Source: Nitrospira sp. UBA2082 (lineage in GTDB: Bacteria; Nitrospirota; Nitrospiria; Nitrospirales; Nitrospiraceae). Taken from it: a DNA stretch of 6,966 bases. Positions within the stretch are counted from its first letter, which is position 1, and every line of letters starts with the position of its first letter. Positions 5,804 to 6,966 of this stretch are shown here, piece by piece. Made by a program: the position numbers and the translations under genes. The DNA is taken from assembly GCA_002331335.1 (NCBI GenBank), contig DCZO01000027.1:7427-14392 (forward strand), read 5' to 3'. Under the pieces are notes generated by a model. That model was not told where the DNA came from. It saw only the letters and a list, made by a program, of their open reading frames with translations, and ran no database searches.

Positions 5804-6289
5804 TTACTCCTTCCGCACCCAGGCCCCTGCCTGTGCAATCACCTGCTCATCCATGCGATAGACCCGACTCAACGATTGATTCCCGATGAAGACGGTAATG
5901 CGGTACAAGCGAGGCTCGAACGGACCATCGACCACATAGCGAAACGGAATGCCCACGTCGGGACTCACGGTCGGCTGGACTGCGACAGGCATGTCGTCTC
6001 TGGTGGACGGGTACATTCTTGTGTTCACGCGAGACTCCATCACCCCATACCCTTTTCGCCGTAACGCCTCGATCAGCGCCAGGCCGTAGGGGTCTGTGGC
6101 GGGATGGGTCAACGCCAGGCGGGTGTGGGCAGGAGGGTACAAGGCCTCCATCCTGGTGACCGTCTCCTGGGCCAGCCGTTCCGGCATCTGTGGCGGAACC
6201 GTTCCACCCACCAGATAGCCATAGGGCGACGGACTGAGGCAGCCAGCGAGCAGGAGTCCGAACCCGAGAACAACAGACAGCCGTCGCAT
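5804..6289 (-). CDS. trbH: TrbH, T4SS outer-membrane lipoprotein
   Basis: The product has 161 residues from the ATG at 6289, or 163 from the ATG at 6295. The 6295 codon overlaps the trbG stop as ATGA but lies only two bases from the ribosome site GGAGG (6298-6302), while 6289 lies eight bases away and gives an MRR-type signal start; I prefer 6289. A lipoprotein signal peptide ends in the lipobox LAGC, with Cys17 as the lipid-anchored residue. Family marks are ALYPPAHTRLAL, the stretch DPYGLALIEALRRKGYGV, and the ending AGAWVRKE, shared by TrbH proteins. TrbH is thought to take the VirB7 place, anchoring the VirB9/VirB10 core in the outer membrane, though it is much longer than VirB7. It is followed six bases later by trbI. 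Confidence 0.87.
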   Translation of the reverse strand: MRRLSVVLGFGLLLAGCLSPSPYGYLVGGTVPPQMPERLAQETVTRMEALYPPAHTRLALTHPATDPYGLALIEALRRKGYGVMESRVNTRMYPSTRDDMPVAVQPTVSPDVGIPFRYVVDGPFEPRLYRITVFIGNQSLSRVYRMDEQVIAQAGAWVRKE

Positions 6290-6291
6290 CG

Positions 6292-6966
6292 TCATTTCCT
6301 CCGTTGGATCGTCACCCGAGCTTGATTCGATCCGACCCCTGCGACCAACACCGCTTTCTCAAAGACGGTATCGACGATATACCGCCGATCTTGCAGCGAG
6401 TAGTTCACCATCACTTCCTCGGCATCGGTGAACAGTCCCCCCTCTTTTCGGACGATCAACAGGATGGGCGCTTCGGTCTGCGCAATCGACAGCGGCATTT
6501 CAATGACCGTCCTGGCGCCATCGTTATAGACTCGTACCGGTTTCCAGGCGGCGTGCCCCGACACGTCATACTCGAACGACAGCTTGGGCAGATAGTCACT
6601 GGTTTGCGGAATCGTCTTCTCCTTGATCTCTCGTTGCTGGCGCGTTTTGAGCATCTCGAACTTCACCGCCGAATCTTCGGGATAGCTGAACGCGACTTGT
6701 GGCATGTAGCGCGTCTTATGCGACCGCAGCCGCAGATAATAAGCGCGGCGATTGGTCGCAACGACCAACGAGGTTTCCAGCCCAACTTCACGCGGTTTGA
6801 TGATCACATGCTGCACTTCTTCGGCTCCGCTCCCGGTCAACGCGGGCTCGATCGACCACCGGACGTTATCGCCGACATTGACCGAGTTGACGTGTTCGCC
6901 CGGTTGTAAGGCCACATCGCAGACATGCAGCGGCGCACAGACGATGCTGATCTGGTTCACGCCGTA
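6292..6966 (-). CDS. trbG: TrbG, VirB9-like core protein (5' partial)
   Basis: The frame is open to the right edge, so the signal peptide and start are outside the window; 224 residues plus the stop are visible. The GTG at 6960 is internal, since the frame continues upstream through Tyr-Gly. Visible family marks are the block around CAPLHVCDVALQPGE near the start, IIKPREVGLETSLVVATNRR and the following aromatic AYYLRL (the N-terminal VirB9 beta domain), VRVYNDGARTVIEMP, and RYIVDTVFEKAVLVAGVG near the end. VirB9 proteins lie in the periplasm and outer membrane, where the C-terminal domain binds the VirB7-type lipoprotein and surrounds the VirB10 pore. The gene ends with TGA at 6294-6292, overlapping or just ahead of the trbH start. 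Identification is firm; full length is unknown. Confidence 0.94.
   Translation of the reverse strand, partial: YGVNQISIVCAPLHVCDVALQPGEHVNSVNVGDNVRWSIEPALTGSGAEEVQHVIIKPREVGLETSLVVATNRRAYYLRLRSHKTRYMPQVAFSYPEDSAVKFEMLKTRQQREIKEKTIPQTSDYLPKLSFEYDVSGHAAWKPVRVYNDGARTVIEMPLSIAQTEAPILLIVRKEGGLFTDAEEVMVNYSLQDRRYIVDTVFEKAVLVAGVGSNQARVTIQRRK

Noticed and set aside
1..6966. Search for CRISPR arrays, tRNA or rRNA genes, insertion sequences, attachment sites and oriT
   Set aside because: No regularly spaced repeats, transposase motifs, tRNA-like folds or convincing nick-region sequence were seen by eye.

Overview
The window is the distal part of a P-type (RP4/Ti-like, VirB/D4 class) conjugative type IV secretion operon on the minus strand. 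It faces a short plus-strand block that carries a RadC-like gene. Read right to left, the minus-strand genes are trbG (its start lies beyond the right edge), trbH, trbI, trbJ, trbK, trbL, a short trbM and trbN, which is the order known from the IncP plasmid RP4. Two lipoproteins, a VirB10-like envelope-spanning protein and several exported proteins point to a Gram-negative host. The sequence alone does not say whether this is a proteobacterium or another diderm, or whether the element is a plasmid or an integrative conjugative element. No relaxase, coupling protein, replication or integration gene is in view.

Layout. At 2-181 (+) lies the C-terminal end of an unrecognised Cys-rich protein. 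At 182-404 is a 223-base non-coding leader with a 14-bp direct repeat, a small perfect hairpin, and a long two-part inverted repeat whose right arm contains the ribosome binding site of the next gene. At 405-857 (+) is a 150-residue JAMM/MPN protein of the RadC (DUF2466) family without the helix-hairpin-helix half of chromosomal RadC. At 858-998 is a convergent intergenic gap with a 7-bp inverted repeat close to the trbN stop. From 999 to the right edge the trb genes are packed with overlaps or very short gaps: ATGA overlaps at trbI/trbJ and trbL/trbM, a possible one at trbG/trbH, and small gaps elsewhere.

How the genes work together. TrbG (VirB9), TrbH (VirB7-like lipoprotein) and TrbI (VirB10) form the outer-membrane core complex. 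TrbL (VirB6) is the polytopic inner-membrane channel component, TrbJ (VirB5-like) is linked to pilus assembly, TrbN cuts peptidoglycan for the channel, and TrbM is a periplasmic accessory factor. TrbK, inside the operon, is an entry-exclusion lipoprotein that stops the host cell acting as recipient for the same element. The most unusual signal is the leader of the RadC-like gene, which looks able to hide its own ribosome binding site. No wholly new system is evident.
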